Source of the DNA: Azospirillum sp. TSH100
GTDB lineage: Bacteria; Pseudomonadota; Alphaproteobacteria; Azospirillales; Azospirillaceae
Assembly (NCBI RefSeq): GCF_004923295.1
Contig: NZ_CP039634.1
Span: 2,136,001-2,200,000, forward strand
Direction: 5' to 3'
Length of the DNA stretch: 64,000 nt
Part shown: positions 19,675 to 28,205 of the stretch, piece by piece
Layout: every line of letters begins with the position of its first letter
Position numbering within the stretch: position 1 is the stretch's first letter
Translations under genes and position numbers: made by a program
Notes under the pieces: generated by a model
Seen by the model: the letters and a program-made list of their open reading frames with translations, nothing else
The model's database searches: none
Told to the model about the DNA's origin: nothing

Positions 19675-20148
19675 GTGCGCAAACCCTATTACGAGAGCAT
19701 TCTGTTGATCGAGCGGCTTCACCGCCACTTTCTTGAAGTGCTCAAGACTGAGTTGGACCGGCTTGGCATCCAGGACATCAACAACGTCCAGAGCCTGATC
19801 CTGTACAACATCGGCGAAGACGAGATGACGGTCGGCGAACTGACCGCGCGCGGTTATTATCTGGGCTCCAACGTCTCCTACAACGTCAAGAAGATGGTCG
19901 AGAACGGCTATCTCGGTCAGGAACGCTCTCCGCACGACCGGCGTTCGGTCCGTGTCCGACTGTCGGAAAAGGGGCTGGACCTGCGTGAGAAGATCAGCGT
20001 GATGTTCGAACGTCATCTGGCCGCCCTGGAAAAGGCCGGCTTCAGCGACGAGGAACTGACCAAGGCCAACGAGACCCTGCGCAAGCTGGAACGCTTCTGG
20101 TCGGCCTCGCTCGACTACAGCGGTTTTCCGATGACCTCAGCGGCCTGA
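19675..20148 (+). CDS. MarR-like winged-helix regulator (LdtR type)
   Basis: This 157-residue protein starts at GTG 19675 behind AAAGGAG. The sequence MRKPYYESILLIERLHRHFL, then INNVQSLILYNIGEDEMTVG, GYYLGSNVSYNVKKMVENGY and SPHDRRSVRVRLSEKG has the MarR wing motif DRRSVRVRL and the recognition helix GSNVSYNVKKM. It matches the small alphaproteobacterial group that includes LdtR, which controls an L,D-transpeptidase and osmotic tolerance in Rhizobiales. That function here is inferred from similarity alone; no transpeptidase gene lies next to it. Confidence 0.85.
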   Translation: MRKPYYESILLIERLHRHFLEVLKTELDRLGIQDINNVQSLILYNIGEDEMTVGELTARGYYLGSNVSYNVKKMVENGYLGQERSPHDRRSVRVRLSEKGLDLREKISVMFERHLAALEKAGFSDEELTKANETLRKLERFWSASLDYSGFPMTSAA

Positions 20149-20389
20149 TCCGCCGGTTTTGCGACGGCCCCCCGCGGTTCCGGCTCCCGCGGGTGGTATC
20201 GGGTTCAAGCTTCCCTTGTTGATCCTCTTTTCAGGCAGGGAAGCCTGACCGAATGAGCCGGCACCCTCGACTATAATCCAAACCGTTCTGTGCCTGACGT
20301 GAACCCATTCACGTCATTGCGTGTTGTCGTGGATTGTCCTTAGCGCGGCACGGGTACCGTGTCGACGGGATCACGGCTACAGGCGGCGC

Positions 20390-21682
20390 ATGTCTTATAC
20401 CGTCATGATGGTGGGGCTAGGGTTCCTGATCCTGTTGGTGGCATGGCTGCCGATGGTGCTGAGGGAGTTGCCGCTTTCCCTGCCGATCATTTGTGTCGGC
20501 CTTGGCTTTGCGGTGTTCGGGTCGCTGGAACTGGAAAGCCCCGAACCGTTGGCCTTCCCGGAGGCAACCGAGCGGCTGACCGAACTGATCGTCATCATCT
20601 CCCTGATGGGAGCAGGGTTGAAGCTGGACCGCCGCATCGGCTGGCGCCGCTGGATCATCACATGGCGGTTGCTGGGCATCACCATGCCGCTGTCGATTCT
20701 GATGATCGCGCTGATCGGCTGGTACTGGCTCGATTTTCCGTTGGCTGCGTCGATCCTGCTGGGGGCGGCGCTGGCGCCGACCGATCCGGTCCTTGCCTCC
20801 GACATTCAGGTCGGCCCGCCGAAATCGGGGGAAGAGGACGAAATCCGTTTCAGTCTGACTTCCGAGGCAGGTCTGAATGACGGGCTGGCCTTCCCCTTCG
20901 TCCACCTCGCAGTCGGTGTCGCGCTGCTGAATGGAAACCCGCCCTGGGACCTGCTGGGACACTGGGCCTTGCTGGACGTGGTGTGGAAGCTGGTGGCCGG
21001 TGTCGGGGTAGGCTGGCTGGTGGGGCGGTTCCTCGCCTATGTCACCTTCCGCGTTCCGAACCGGGCCAACCTGTCGCGGACCGGCGACGGCTTCGTGTCC
21101 CTCGGCATCACGATGATTGCTTATGGCCTGACCGAGCTTGCTGACGGTTATGGATTCGTTGCCGTTTTTGTCGCGGCACTGGCTTTGCGCGATGCGGAGC
21201 GCAACAGCGAGTATCACGAACGCCTGCATGATTTCGTCGAGCAGACCGAGCGGCTGCTGATGATGGTCATGCTGGTGCTGTTCGGCGGGACGCTGGCGCA
21301 CGGCTTGATCGACGCCCTGTCCTGGAGTGCGGTTGGCGCGGCGGCGGTCATCCTGCTTCTGGTGCGGCCGGTGGCCGGCTTGGTCGGGCTTACCGGCGTG
21401 GCGATGCCGCTTGGCGAGAAGCTCGCCATCGGCTTCTTCGGCATCCGCGGAATGGGCAGCATCTATTACATCGCCTATGCGTTGAACGCCGCCGAGTTCG
21501 ACGTGCCGAACGCGCTTTGGGCGGTCACCGGCTTGATCGTGCTTCTCTCGATTCTCGTTCACGGCACCACGGTAACGCCGATCATGCAGCGGATCGACAG
21601 GCGGCGGCAGGCGGCGGGCCTGCCGTCCGACCCCTCCATACACCAGCGAATGGAAAAAGCGGGCGTTTCGGCCGACCCTTGA
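20390..21682 (+). CDS. cation:proton antiporter, CPA1/NhaP type
   Basis: This 430-residue protein with about twelve membrane segments exchanges Na+ or K+ for H+ at the inner membrane. The first helix LGFLILLVAWLPMVL begins soon after ATG 20390. The key ion-site motif ALAPTDPVLASDIQVG and the LTSEAGLNDGLAFPFV motif with NDG are characteristic of CPA1 exchangers. A third motif, FGIRGMGSIYYIAYAL, matches the GIRG.GS.Y segment of this family. The ion specificity is unknown. An in-frame ATG at 20321 exists but adds a non-membrane tail. Confidence 0.93.
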   Translation: MSYTVMMVGLGFLILLVAWLPMVLRELPLSLPIICVGLGFAVFGSLELESPEPLAFPEATERLTELIVIISLMGAGLKLDRRIGWRRWIITWRLLGITMPLSILMIALIGWYWLDFPLAASILLGAALAPTDPVLASDIQVGPPKSGEEDEIRFSLTSEAGLNDGLAFPFVHLAVGVALLNGNPPWDLLGHWALLDVVWKLVAGVGVGWLVGRFLAYVTFRVPNRANLSRTGDGFVSLGITMIAYGLTELADGYGFVAVFVAALALRDAERNSEYHERLHDFVEQTERLLMMVMLVLFGGTLAHGLIDALSWSAVGAAAVILLLVRPVAGLVGLTGVAMPLGEKLAIGFFGIRGMGSIYYIAYALNAAEFDVPNALWAVTGLIVLLSILVHGTTVTPIMQRIDRRRQAAGLPSDPSIHQRMEKAGVSADP

Positions 21683-21892
21683 TGAAAATTGTTTGCGAGG
21701 CTGAAATTCAGCTTTTCGCACAAGGTGATGCGCCTGCATAGTGGATGGGAAGGGACGGCGCGGATGGCCTGACGGTTTCGGATGAAACCAAAAAATCAGG
21801 TCCGGACGACCGTCCGGGATCCTCCGGACGAACCGATCCGGACGGTAGCCCGCAACATGCGCAACGCAACGCTGAGGGGGAGGAATTCACGC

Positions 21893-23122
21893 ATGATCGC
21901 ACGTCTTCTGACTGGTGCCGCCCTGGCTGCCCTGACGGTCGGTGTCCTGTCTGCCGGCCCTGCCGCGGCCCAGCAGGGCAAGCTGTCCGGCGACATGGTC
22001 AAGATCGGTGTGCTGAATGACCGTTCGGGCCTCTATGCCGATCTCGGTGGCGAGGGTTCGGTCATCGCCGCCCGCATGGCGGCGGAGGAATTCGGCAACA
22101 AGATCCTGGGCAAGCCAATCGAGATCATCTCCGCCGACCACCAGAACAAGCCCGATATTGGCGCCAACCTCGCCCGACAGTGGATCGACCAGGATGGCGT
22201 CGACGTGATCGTCGACGTGCCGAATTCCGGCGTTGCGCTGGCCGTGCAGGAGGTGACGAAGGAGAAGAAGAAGATCTTCCTGATGGAAGGTCCGGCGACC
22301 TCGCGCCTGACCGGCGATGCCTGCTCCCCCACCGGCTTCCACTGGCCCTACGATACCCATGCGCTTGCCGTCGGGACGGGGCAGGCGATGGTGAAGGAGG
22401 GCGGCGACAGCTGGTTCTTCATCACGGCAGACTATGCCTTCGGCCACCAACTGGAGGCCGATACCTCGGTCGAGGTGAAGAAGGCCGGCGGCAAGGTGGT
22501 CGGTTCAGTGAAGGCCCCGCTGAACACCGCTGACTTCTCCTCCTTCCTGCTGCAGGCCCAGGCATCGGGCGCCAAGATCGTCGGCCTTGCGAATGCCGGC
22601 GGCGACACCATCACTTCGATCAAGCAGGCCTCTGAATTCGGCCTGACGCAGACTGGGCAGCAGAAGCTCGCCGGCCTGCTGATCTTCCTGTCGGACGTGC
22701 ATGCGCTGGGTCTTCAGGTCGCCCAGGATCTGGTGCTGACCACCGGATTCTATTGGGACCGCGATGATGAATCGCGCGCCTGGTCCAAGAAGTTCTTCGA
22801 CCGCTACGGCAAGATGCCGACGATGGTGCAGGCCGGCAGCTATTCCGCCGTCCGTCATTATCTGAAGGCGATCGAGGCCGCAGGGACCGATGACGGGCCG
22901 ACCGTCGCCGCCAAGATGAAGGAAATGCCAGTCAACGACATGTTCGCCAAGAACGGCACGATCCTGCCGAACGGCCGCATGGTCCACGACATGTATCTGG
23001 CCCGCGTGAAGAAGCCGTCGGAATCCAAGGGTCCCTGGGACTATTACCAGATCCTGCGGACCATCCCTGGCAAGGAAGCCTTTGCCAGCTTCGAGGAAAG
23101 CGGCTGCAAGCTGCCGAAGTGA
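21893..23122 (+). CDS. branched-chain amino acid-type ABC transporter, substrate-binding protein
   Basis: This 409-residue exported protein has the signal peptide MIARLLTGAALAALTVGVLS with an AxA-type cleavage site (GPAAAQQ). The type I periplasmic binding fold starts DMVKIGVLNDRSGLYADLGG, followed by IEIISADHQNKPDIG and DVIVDVPNSGVALAVQ. The last pattern belongs to a group of LivK-like receptors with varied ligands (amides, urea, aromatic acids), so leucine should not be assumed. The ATG at 21893 has a strong GGGGGAGGA Shine-Dalgarno 8 bases upstream; two earlier in-frame ATGs lack one. It heads an operon with two permease genes. Confidence 0.93.
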   Translation: MIARLLTGAALAALTVGVLSAGPAAAQQGKLSGDMVKIGVLNDRSGLYADLGGEGSVIAARMAAEEFGNKILGKPIEIISADHQNKPDIGANLARQWIDQDGVDVIVDVPNSGVALAVQEVTKEKKKIFLMEGPATSRLTGDACSPTGFHWPYDTHALAVGTGQAMVKEGGDSWFFITADYAFGHQLEADTSVEVKKAGGKVVGSVKAPLNTADFSSFLLQAQASGAKIVGLANAGGDTITSIKQASEFGLTQTGQQKLAGLLIFLSDVHALGLQVAQDLVLTTGFYWDRDDESRAWSKKFFDRYGKMPTMVQAGSYSAVRHYLKAIEAAGTDDGPTVAAKMKEMPVNDMFAKNGTILPNGRMVHDMYLARVKKPSESKGPWDYYQILRTIPGKEAFASFEESGCKLPK

Positions 23123-23223
23123 TGAAGCGGTACAAGCCGTGACGTGACGGAGCGGCATCTCCGGCCAAGGGCTTGCCTTGAACGGGCGCCATGGCCGGGA
23201 TGCCGTTGGGGAGAGTGACTCTC

Positions 23224-24114
23224 ATGATGGGAACGATTTTCGGCATTCCGCCCCAGGCGCTGTTCGGCCAGCTCCTGCTGGGGTTGATCAACGGATCGTT
23301 TTACGCGCTGCTCAGCCTTGGGCTGGCGGTGATCTTCGGCATGTTGAACGTCATCAACTTCGCCCATGGCGCGCTTTACATGATGGGTGCCTTCGTGGCG
23401 TGGCTGATGTTGAACCTGCTCGGCATCGGTTACTGGTGGGCGTTGCTGCTGGCGCCGATGGTCGTCGGTCTGTTCGGGGTATTGCTGGAAAAGACGCTGC
23501 TGTCGCGGCTGTACAAGCTCGACCATCTCTATGGCCTGCTGCTGACCTTCGGCTTGGCGCTGATCGTCGAGGGGGCGTTCCGGCACCAGTATGGTGTCTC
23601 CGGGCAGCCCTATCCCATCCCCGATGCGCTGAAGGGCGGCCAGAATCTGGGCTTTATGTTCCTGCCCAATTACCGCGGCTGGGTGGTGGTGGCTTCGCTG
23701 ATCGTCTGCGTCAGCACCTGGATCGCCATCGAGAAGACGAAGCTGGGCGCGTACCTGCGGGCGGCGACGGAGAACCCGGTTCTGGTGCAGGCCTTCGGCA
23801 TCAACGTGCCGCGGATGATCACCCTGACCTATGCCTTCGGCGTGGCGTTGGCCGGGCTGGCCGGCGTGCTGGCCGCACCCATCTATCAGGTGTCGCCGCT
23901 GATGGGATCGAACCTGATCATCGTGGTGTTCGCGGTGGTGGTGATCGGCGGAATGGGGTCGATCCTCGGTGCGGTGCTGACCGGTTATGGGCTCGGCCTG
24001 TTGGAAGGGCTGACCAAGGTGTTCTACCCGGAGGCCTCCAACATCGTGGTCTTCGTCATCATGGCGGTGGTGCTGATGATCAAGCCCGCCGGCCTGTTCG
24101 GACGGGAGAGGTAA
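23224..24114 (+). CDS. branched-chain amino acid-type ABC transporter, permease (LivH)
   Basis: This permease of 296 residues has LLLGLINGSFYALLSLGLAV, GMLNVINFAHGALYMMGAF and VVVIGGMGSILGAVLTGYGL, all landmark motifs of LivH-type inner membrane subunits. The ATG at 23224 is preferred over that at 23191 because GGGAGAG lies 9 bases before it. It ends 4 bases before the LivM-type gene, so both are cotranscribed. Confidence 0.94.
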   Translation: MMGTIFGIPPQALFGQLLLGLINGSFYALLSLGLAVIFGMLNVINFAHGALYMMGAFVAWLMLNLLGIGYWWALLLAPMVVGLFGVLLEKTLLSRLYKLDHLYGLLLTFGLALIVEGAFRHQYGVSGQPYPIPDALKGGQNLGFMFLPNYRGWVVVASLIVCVSTWIAIEKTKLGAYLRAATENPVLVQAFGINVPRMITLTYAFGVALAGLAGVLAAPIYQVSPLMGSNLIIVVFAVVVIGGMGSILGAVLTGYGLGLLEGLTKVFYPEASNIVVFVIMAVVLMIKPAGLFGRER

Positions 24115-24118
24115 GCGC

Positions 24119-25072
24119 ATGAGCCTTCATTCGCAGAGCGGGTCGGCCGCAACCAGACTTGGCGCGGTCGTGGTGCTGGCGGTCCTGCTGGTCGTGCCTT
24201 TCCTGCTCTATCCCGTCTTTCTGATGAAGGTGCTGTGCTTCGCACTGTTCGCCTGCGCCTTCAATCTGCTGATCGGCTTCGGCGGCCTGCTCAGCTTCGG
24301 CCACGCCGCCTTCTTCGGCAGCGCCGCCTATGTCACCGCCCATACGGTGAAGGTGTGGGGGCTGCCGCCGGAGCTTGGGATTCTGCTGGGCACCGCGGCC
24401 TCGGCCTTTCTCGGGATTCTGTTCGGCAGCATCGCCATCCGCAGGCAGGGCATCTATTTTGCAATGATCACGCTGGCGCTGAGCCAGATGGTCTTCTTCC
24501 TGGCGCTGCAACTGCCTTTCACCCATGGCGAGGACGGCATCCAGGCTGTGCCACGCGGCGTGCTGTTCGGCGTCTTCGACCTGAACGATCCGTTGGCGAT
24601 GTATTACACGGTGCTGGCCGTTTTCCTGATCGGCTTCGCCATCATCTGGCGGACGGTCCATTCACCCTTCGGGCAGGTGCTGAAGGCGATCCGCGAGAAT
24701 GAGCCGCGCGCCATATCGCTCGGGTACCGCACCGACCGTTATAAGCTGGTGGCCTTCGTTCTGTCCGCGTCTTTGGCCGGGCTGGCCGGCGGCACCAAGG
24801 CGATCGTCTTCCAACTGGCCACGCTGACCGACGTGACGTGGCAGATGTCGGGCGAGGTGGTGCTGATGACGCTGCTGGGCGGCATGGGAACGCTGACAGG
24901 GCCGGTGATCGGTGCCGCCCTTGTGGTGACACTGGAGAATTATCTGGCGGCGACCAGCCTGCCGGTGCCGGTTGTGATCGGCTGCATCTTCGTTGCCTGC
25001 GTTCTGGTCTTCCGTCGCGGCATCGCCGGCGAGATCCTGGTGCGTCTGGGTAAGAAAAGCCAGAATGGCTAA
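24119..25072 (+). CDS. branched-chain amino acid-type ABC transporter, permease (LivM)
   Basis: This 317-residue membrane protein contains FALFACAFNLLIGFGGLLSF, GHAAFFGSAAYVTAHT and LKAIRENEPRAISLGY, the EAA-like coupling segment of LivM. Near the end it has VLMTLLGGMGTLTGPVIGAA. It starts 4 bases after the LivH stop. The usual LivG and LivF ATPase genes do not follow, so the importer must use ATPases encoded elsewhere or on another transport operon. Confidence 0.94.
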   Translation: MSLHSQSGSAATRLGAVVVLAVLLVVPFLLYPVFLMKVLCFALFACAFNLLIGFGGLLSFGHAAFFGSAAYVTAHTVKVWGLPPELGILLGTAASAFLGILFGSIAIRRQGIYFAMITLALSQMVFFLALQLPFTHGEDGIQAVPRGVLFGVFDLNDPLAMYYTVLAVFLIGFAIIWRTVHSPFGQVLKAIRENEPRAISLGYRTDRYKLVAFVLSASLAGLAGGTKAIVFQLATLTDVTWQMSGEVVLMTLLGGMGTLTGPVIGAALVVTLENYLAATSLPVPVVIGCIFVACVLVFRRGIAGEILVRLGKKSQNG

Positions 25073-25308
25073 GATCCTGTTTAAAAAGGGTCGGATACGC
25101 CAGGAAATATTTCGCACAGAAGACAATACGATTTCAAATCGCCGTATAACCCGAAAGAAGGGGTGCGGCGTTATTATTTTGCGTCCTGGAACGTTCTGCT
25201 TACCGGGTGTTATAGGACTGAACTCGTTCGGCGGTGCAGCAAAATGACCGACGCGAGCTTTGGGAAGAAGCGTCCTCCCGGACGAACGTATTCGAGGAGC
25301 ATCCCCGC

Positions 25309-25914
25309 ATGGCTATGGACAAGGACACCACGACCGGTGTGCGCGAGACCGCCAACCTGGCGAAGGGCACGGTCGAGGAAATGACGCGCGCCAGCGAGGC
25401 CACCACCCGCCGCGCCGCCGATGCCGTCCGCTCGATCGGCGAGACGACGGTGGAGACCAGTGCCCAGGCGGTGGACGCTGGTTTGGATGCCGGACGGAAG
25501 GTGATGGACGCCGCCGATGTCGCCGGCCCCAGGACGGAACAGTTCCAGCGCCTTATGGGCCTCTCCAAGGAGGCTCAGGGTGAGGTCGCCAGCCAGACCC
25601 GCGAGACCATGGATGTCATGGTCCAGTGTGGCAGCGTTCTGGCCGATGGCCTGCAAAATGCCTGGCGCGAATGGATGGGGCTGGCGCAGGACGTCGCCTC
25701 GCGCAACGCGGAGGGTATGAATGCCCTTATGCGCAGCCGGAGCGTTCCCGACTTCTACGCCACGCAGAGCCGCATGCTGAAGGACAACATGCAGCTTGTC
25801 CTCAGCCGGAGCGTCAAAATCTCCGAGTTGTCGGCGAGCACGGCCAACACCGCCATCGCTAAGCTGAACGCCCGCCTCGAGGGCGCCGCGCAGCAGACGG
25901 AGCGTCGGTTCTGA
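25309..25914 (+). CDS. phasin family protein
   Basis: This 201-residue, helix-rich, Ala- and Thr-rich protein lacks a signal peptide. The central part FQRLMGLSKEAQGEVASQTR, GLQNAWREWMGLAQDVASRN and the region with SRSVPDFYATQSRMLKDNMQ is characteristic of the phasin domain (residues about 80-190), which coats polyhydroxyalkanoate granules. The start is ATG 25309 behind GAGGAG. About 240 bases of AT-richer DNA separate it from livM. A strong terminator follows. PHA storage fits an Azospirillum-like host. Confidence 0.9.
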   Translation: MAMDKDTTTGVRETANLAKGTVEEMTRASEATTRRAADAVRSIGETTVETSAQAVDAGLDAGRKVMDAADVAGPRTEQFQRLMGLSKEAQGEVASQTRETMDVMVQCGSVLADGLQNAWREWMGLAQDVASRNAEGMNALMRSRSVPDFYATQSRMLKDNMQLVLSRSVKISELSASTANTAIAKLNARLEGAAQQTERRF

Positions 25915-25973
25915 CCACCGCGCAACCGATGACGACCCGTCATCGATAACGAACGGTCTCCATCCTGACTGAA

Positions 25974-26001
25974 CCCCGGTCCGCAAGGACCGGGGATTTT
26001 T
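25974..26001 (+). terminator. Rho-independent terminator after phasin gene
   Basis: CCCCGGTCC-GCAA-GGACCGGGG is followed by ATTTTTC. Perfect 9-bp stem with a tetraloop. Confidence 0.92.
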
Positions 26002-26020
26002 CCATGTCCAATGGCGGTCG

Positions 26021-26863
26021 TCATCCCGCCTCGGGAGACAGCCAGTTCACCGCCGTTCCACCGCCAGTGGAGGGCAGGGCGTCATGCAGGGCTGGCAGCA
26101 TTTTCTTCAACGTCTCGTCCAGCTTCCAGGGCGGGTTGACGATCAACAGGCCGGAGCCGTTCAGCCGCAGATGGGTATCTTCGGGATGCCAAGTCAGTTC
26201 GGCGATCAACACTTTCGGAATCCCGGTCTTCTCCACCGCATCCTGGAAGCGCCAGACCGCGGCACGCTCCTTGATCGGGTACCAGAGCGCGAAAATCCCG
26301 GTGGACCAGCGCCGGTGCGCCAGCGCCAGCCCCTCCGCCATGCGGGCGAACTCGTCCGGTTGCTCGAAAGGCGGATCGATCAGCACCAGCCCGCGCTTCT
26401 CCCTGGGCGGAAGATGGGCCTTCAACGCCGTATAGGCATCCGATTGGTGGACGGCTACGGCGCGATCGCCCGCGAACTCGTCCTTCAGGCTGCGTGCGTC
26501 ATCCGGGTGCAGTTCGACCAGCACCATGCGATCCTGTGGGCGCAACGCCGCCCGGGTGATGCGGGGCGAGCCCGGGTACCAGCGCAGTGCATCGTCGGAG
26601 TTCAACGCCTGGACGGCGTCCATATATGGCGCGAGCGCCGGGTGCGGCAGCGGATGGCCGAACAGTCGGCCGATGCCTTCGTCGCTCTCCGCAGTCTTGC
26701 GGGCTGCCTCGGAAGTCAGGTCGTAGCGGCCGATCCCGGCATGGGTATCGAGCACGCAGAATGGTGCCGGCTTGGCGCGCAGATGATCCAGGATCAGCGC
26801 CAGCACGGCATGCTTCATAACGTCGGCCGGGTTGCCGGCGTGGAAGATGTGACGATAGTTCAT
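26021..26863 (-). CDS. rlmJ: 23S rRNA adenine-2030-N6 methyltransferase
   Basis: This 280-residue protein starts MNYRHIFHAGNPADVMKHAV, the diagnostic N-terminus of RlmJ (YhiR). The SAM site is VLDTHAGIGRYDL and the N6-adenine catalytic motif is LIDPPFEQPDE. RlmJ methylates A2030 of 23S rRNA and was earlier linked to DNA uptake. Full length. A second NPPW-like sequence near the C-terminus (IVNPPWKLDE) is normal for the family. Confidence 0.95.
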   Translation of the reverse strand: MNYRHIFHAGNPADVMKHAVLALILDHLRAKPAPFCVLDTHAGIGRYDLTSEAARKTAESDEGIGRLFGHPLPHPALAPYMDAVQALNSDDALRWYPGSPRITRAALRPQDRMVLVELHPDDARSLKDEFAGDRAVAVHQSDAYTALKAHLPPREKRGLVLIDPPFEQPDEFARMAEGLALAHRRWSTGIFALWYPIKERAAVWRFQDAVEKTGIPKVLIAELTWHPEDTHLRLNGSGLLIVNPPWKLDETLKKMLPALHDALPSTGGGTAVNWLSPEAG

Positions 26864-26921
26864 GCGTCGGGGTTTACCCGATCATGCAACGCTGCGCCAG
26901 CGCGGTCGAATGTCAGTCCAC

Positions 26922-27617
26922 TCAGTTGATGGCCGCGACCTGCTGAGCGTTGCGGAAGCTGCGACGGGTGCGCGGGGCGACGCTGACAGGATCGCTGTCC
27001 TCGCAGCGGGAAGAAGCCAGCAGCTTCGCACTCTGTGTGTCGAGTTCCGACAGGCTCTGCCAGATCTTGCAGACATAGGCCTGGGCGCGTCGGCCGGAGC
27101 TGCCGTTGTAGCGGGTCAGCGCGGTCTTCCAGTTGCCTTCCTCACCGTGGAAGCGGACGAGGAGCTGGCCAGCATAAAATACGTTGTCGCGCGGTTCGAC
27201 GATCTTTTCCAGCGGCTGGAACTCACCCCGGTGGGTGGCGACCGACAGCTGCATGCAGCCGACGTAGGTGTTGCTGCGAAGCTGGCCGCGATGGTCGCGC
27301 AGATGGCGGGCGGCGTCGCTGACGTTGCGTGCGTAATAGGGTCGACCCGCAACGCTCATCGCGAAGGGGTGAGGTGCGCCGTCCTGGCCGCTTTCCACCA
27401 GGGCGATGGCCACCAGCATGCCGGACGGAATGCCGAGCTTCTGTTCGGCTTCCACCGCGTGGGTGACGCAGCTTTCCTTGGAAGGTGCCTGGGTCGCGGT
27501 TTGTGCATGGGCGGTGCCGGACACGGTCAGAGCGACCATGGAAGCCGTCAGCAGTCCCGCAGCCAGTGCGAAGCGTCCACACCCTGTGGCGCCTACGCGC
27601 TGATTTCGTCCCCGCAT
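26922..27617 (-). CDS. lytic transglycosylase-like protein (SLT domain), exported
   Basis: This 231-residue protein begins at ATG 27617 behind a strong GGAGG. A signal peptide is present (FALAAGLLTASMVALTVSGT, then AHAQTA). The catalytic fold shows LGIPSGMLVAIALVESGQDG, with the glutamate of the ALVES motif, and YVGCMQLSVATHRGEF and TALTRYNGSSGRRAQAYVCK, which match the GLMQ and YNG motifs of SLT enzymes. The protein likely cleaves peptidoglycan in the periplasm. It resembles small housekeeping or secretion-linked lytic enzymes. The three cysteines after the signal may form disulphides. Confidence 0.85.
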   Translation of the reverse strand: MRGRNQRVGATGCGRFALAAGLLTASMVALTVSGTAHAQTATQAPSKESCVTHAVEAEQKLGIPSGMLVAIALVESGQDGAPHPFAMSVAGRPYYARNVSDAARHLRDHRGQLRSNTYVGCMQLSVATHRGEFQPLEKIVEPRDNVFYAGQLLVRFHGEEGNWKTALTRYNGSSGRRAQAYVCKIWQSLSELDTQSAKLLASSRCEDSDPVSVAPRTRRSFRNAQQVAAIN

Positions 27618-27648
27618 CCCAAACCTCCTTCTGCTGTCGCCCCGTGTT

Positions 27649-27888
27649 CTACGGCGGCTGTTTGACCCCCCGCGCGGGGCCGTTGTTCCGGTCACCGAGT
27701 CGCTTACGGCGACCGCCTCCTACCCAGATGTTCAGCGCCTCCCAATCGGGCGCCGGGGCCACACTTCCAAAAATTTGATCCATCGTCAACCCGCTTGCAC
27801 CCTGGTAATACCACAGCTTTCGTCCGTTGGATGTCACCCAGCCCCCTGGGACGGACGGTTTAGGCCCTTCGTTTGGGGGATAAGCCAT
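27649..27888 (-). CDS. small hypothetical protein
   Basis: This frame encodes 79 residues from ATG 27888 (MAYPPNEGPKPSVPGGWVTS) with NGRKLWYYQGASGLTMDQIF in the middle and a basic end GGGRRKRLGDRNNG. A longer version starting at 27930 is possible. There is no clear Shine-Dalgarno and I do not recognise a family. It is kept because the composition is protein-like and no other gene covers this stretch; it could be chance. Confidence 0.35.
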   Translation of the reverse strand: MAYPPNEGPKPSVPGGWVTSNGRKLWYYQGASGLTMDQIFGSVAPAPDWEALNIWVGGGRRKRLGDRNNGPARGVKQPP

Positions 27889-28205
27889 TGAATCGCCACA
27901 TTTGCTGGCGATAACGATTGGGCTAGCCAAACCGTCCTGACTGTCCTTTCGGACAGGGGTCGAAAAAGGGGCTACTGCGACCGCGTGTCGCCGGAATCAC
28001 ACTTCGGAAGGATTTTCGCTACCCCCTTGCGCGCCGCAGCATGTTGGGGCAGTAAACTCCGCCGCTTTGTTTTCCCGGGACTCGGATACCGGGTTCCTGG
28101 CGGTGCCGCAGCGTCGCCCGGGACGGCCCGATGGCGGACGGAGACGGGTTATCCGGGCCGGCGGCATTCCCCTGGCCGAAGCCCGACACCAGAGGAAATT
28201 CATCC

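Noticed and set aside
20160..20200. Hairpin near CCCGCGG/CCCGCGGG after the MarR-like gene as terminator
   Set aside because: The pairing arms are imperfect and no T run follows. It is too weak to list.
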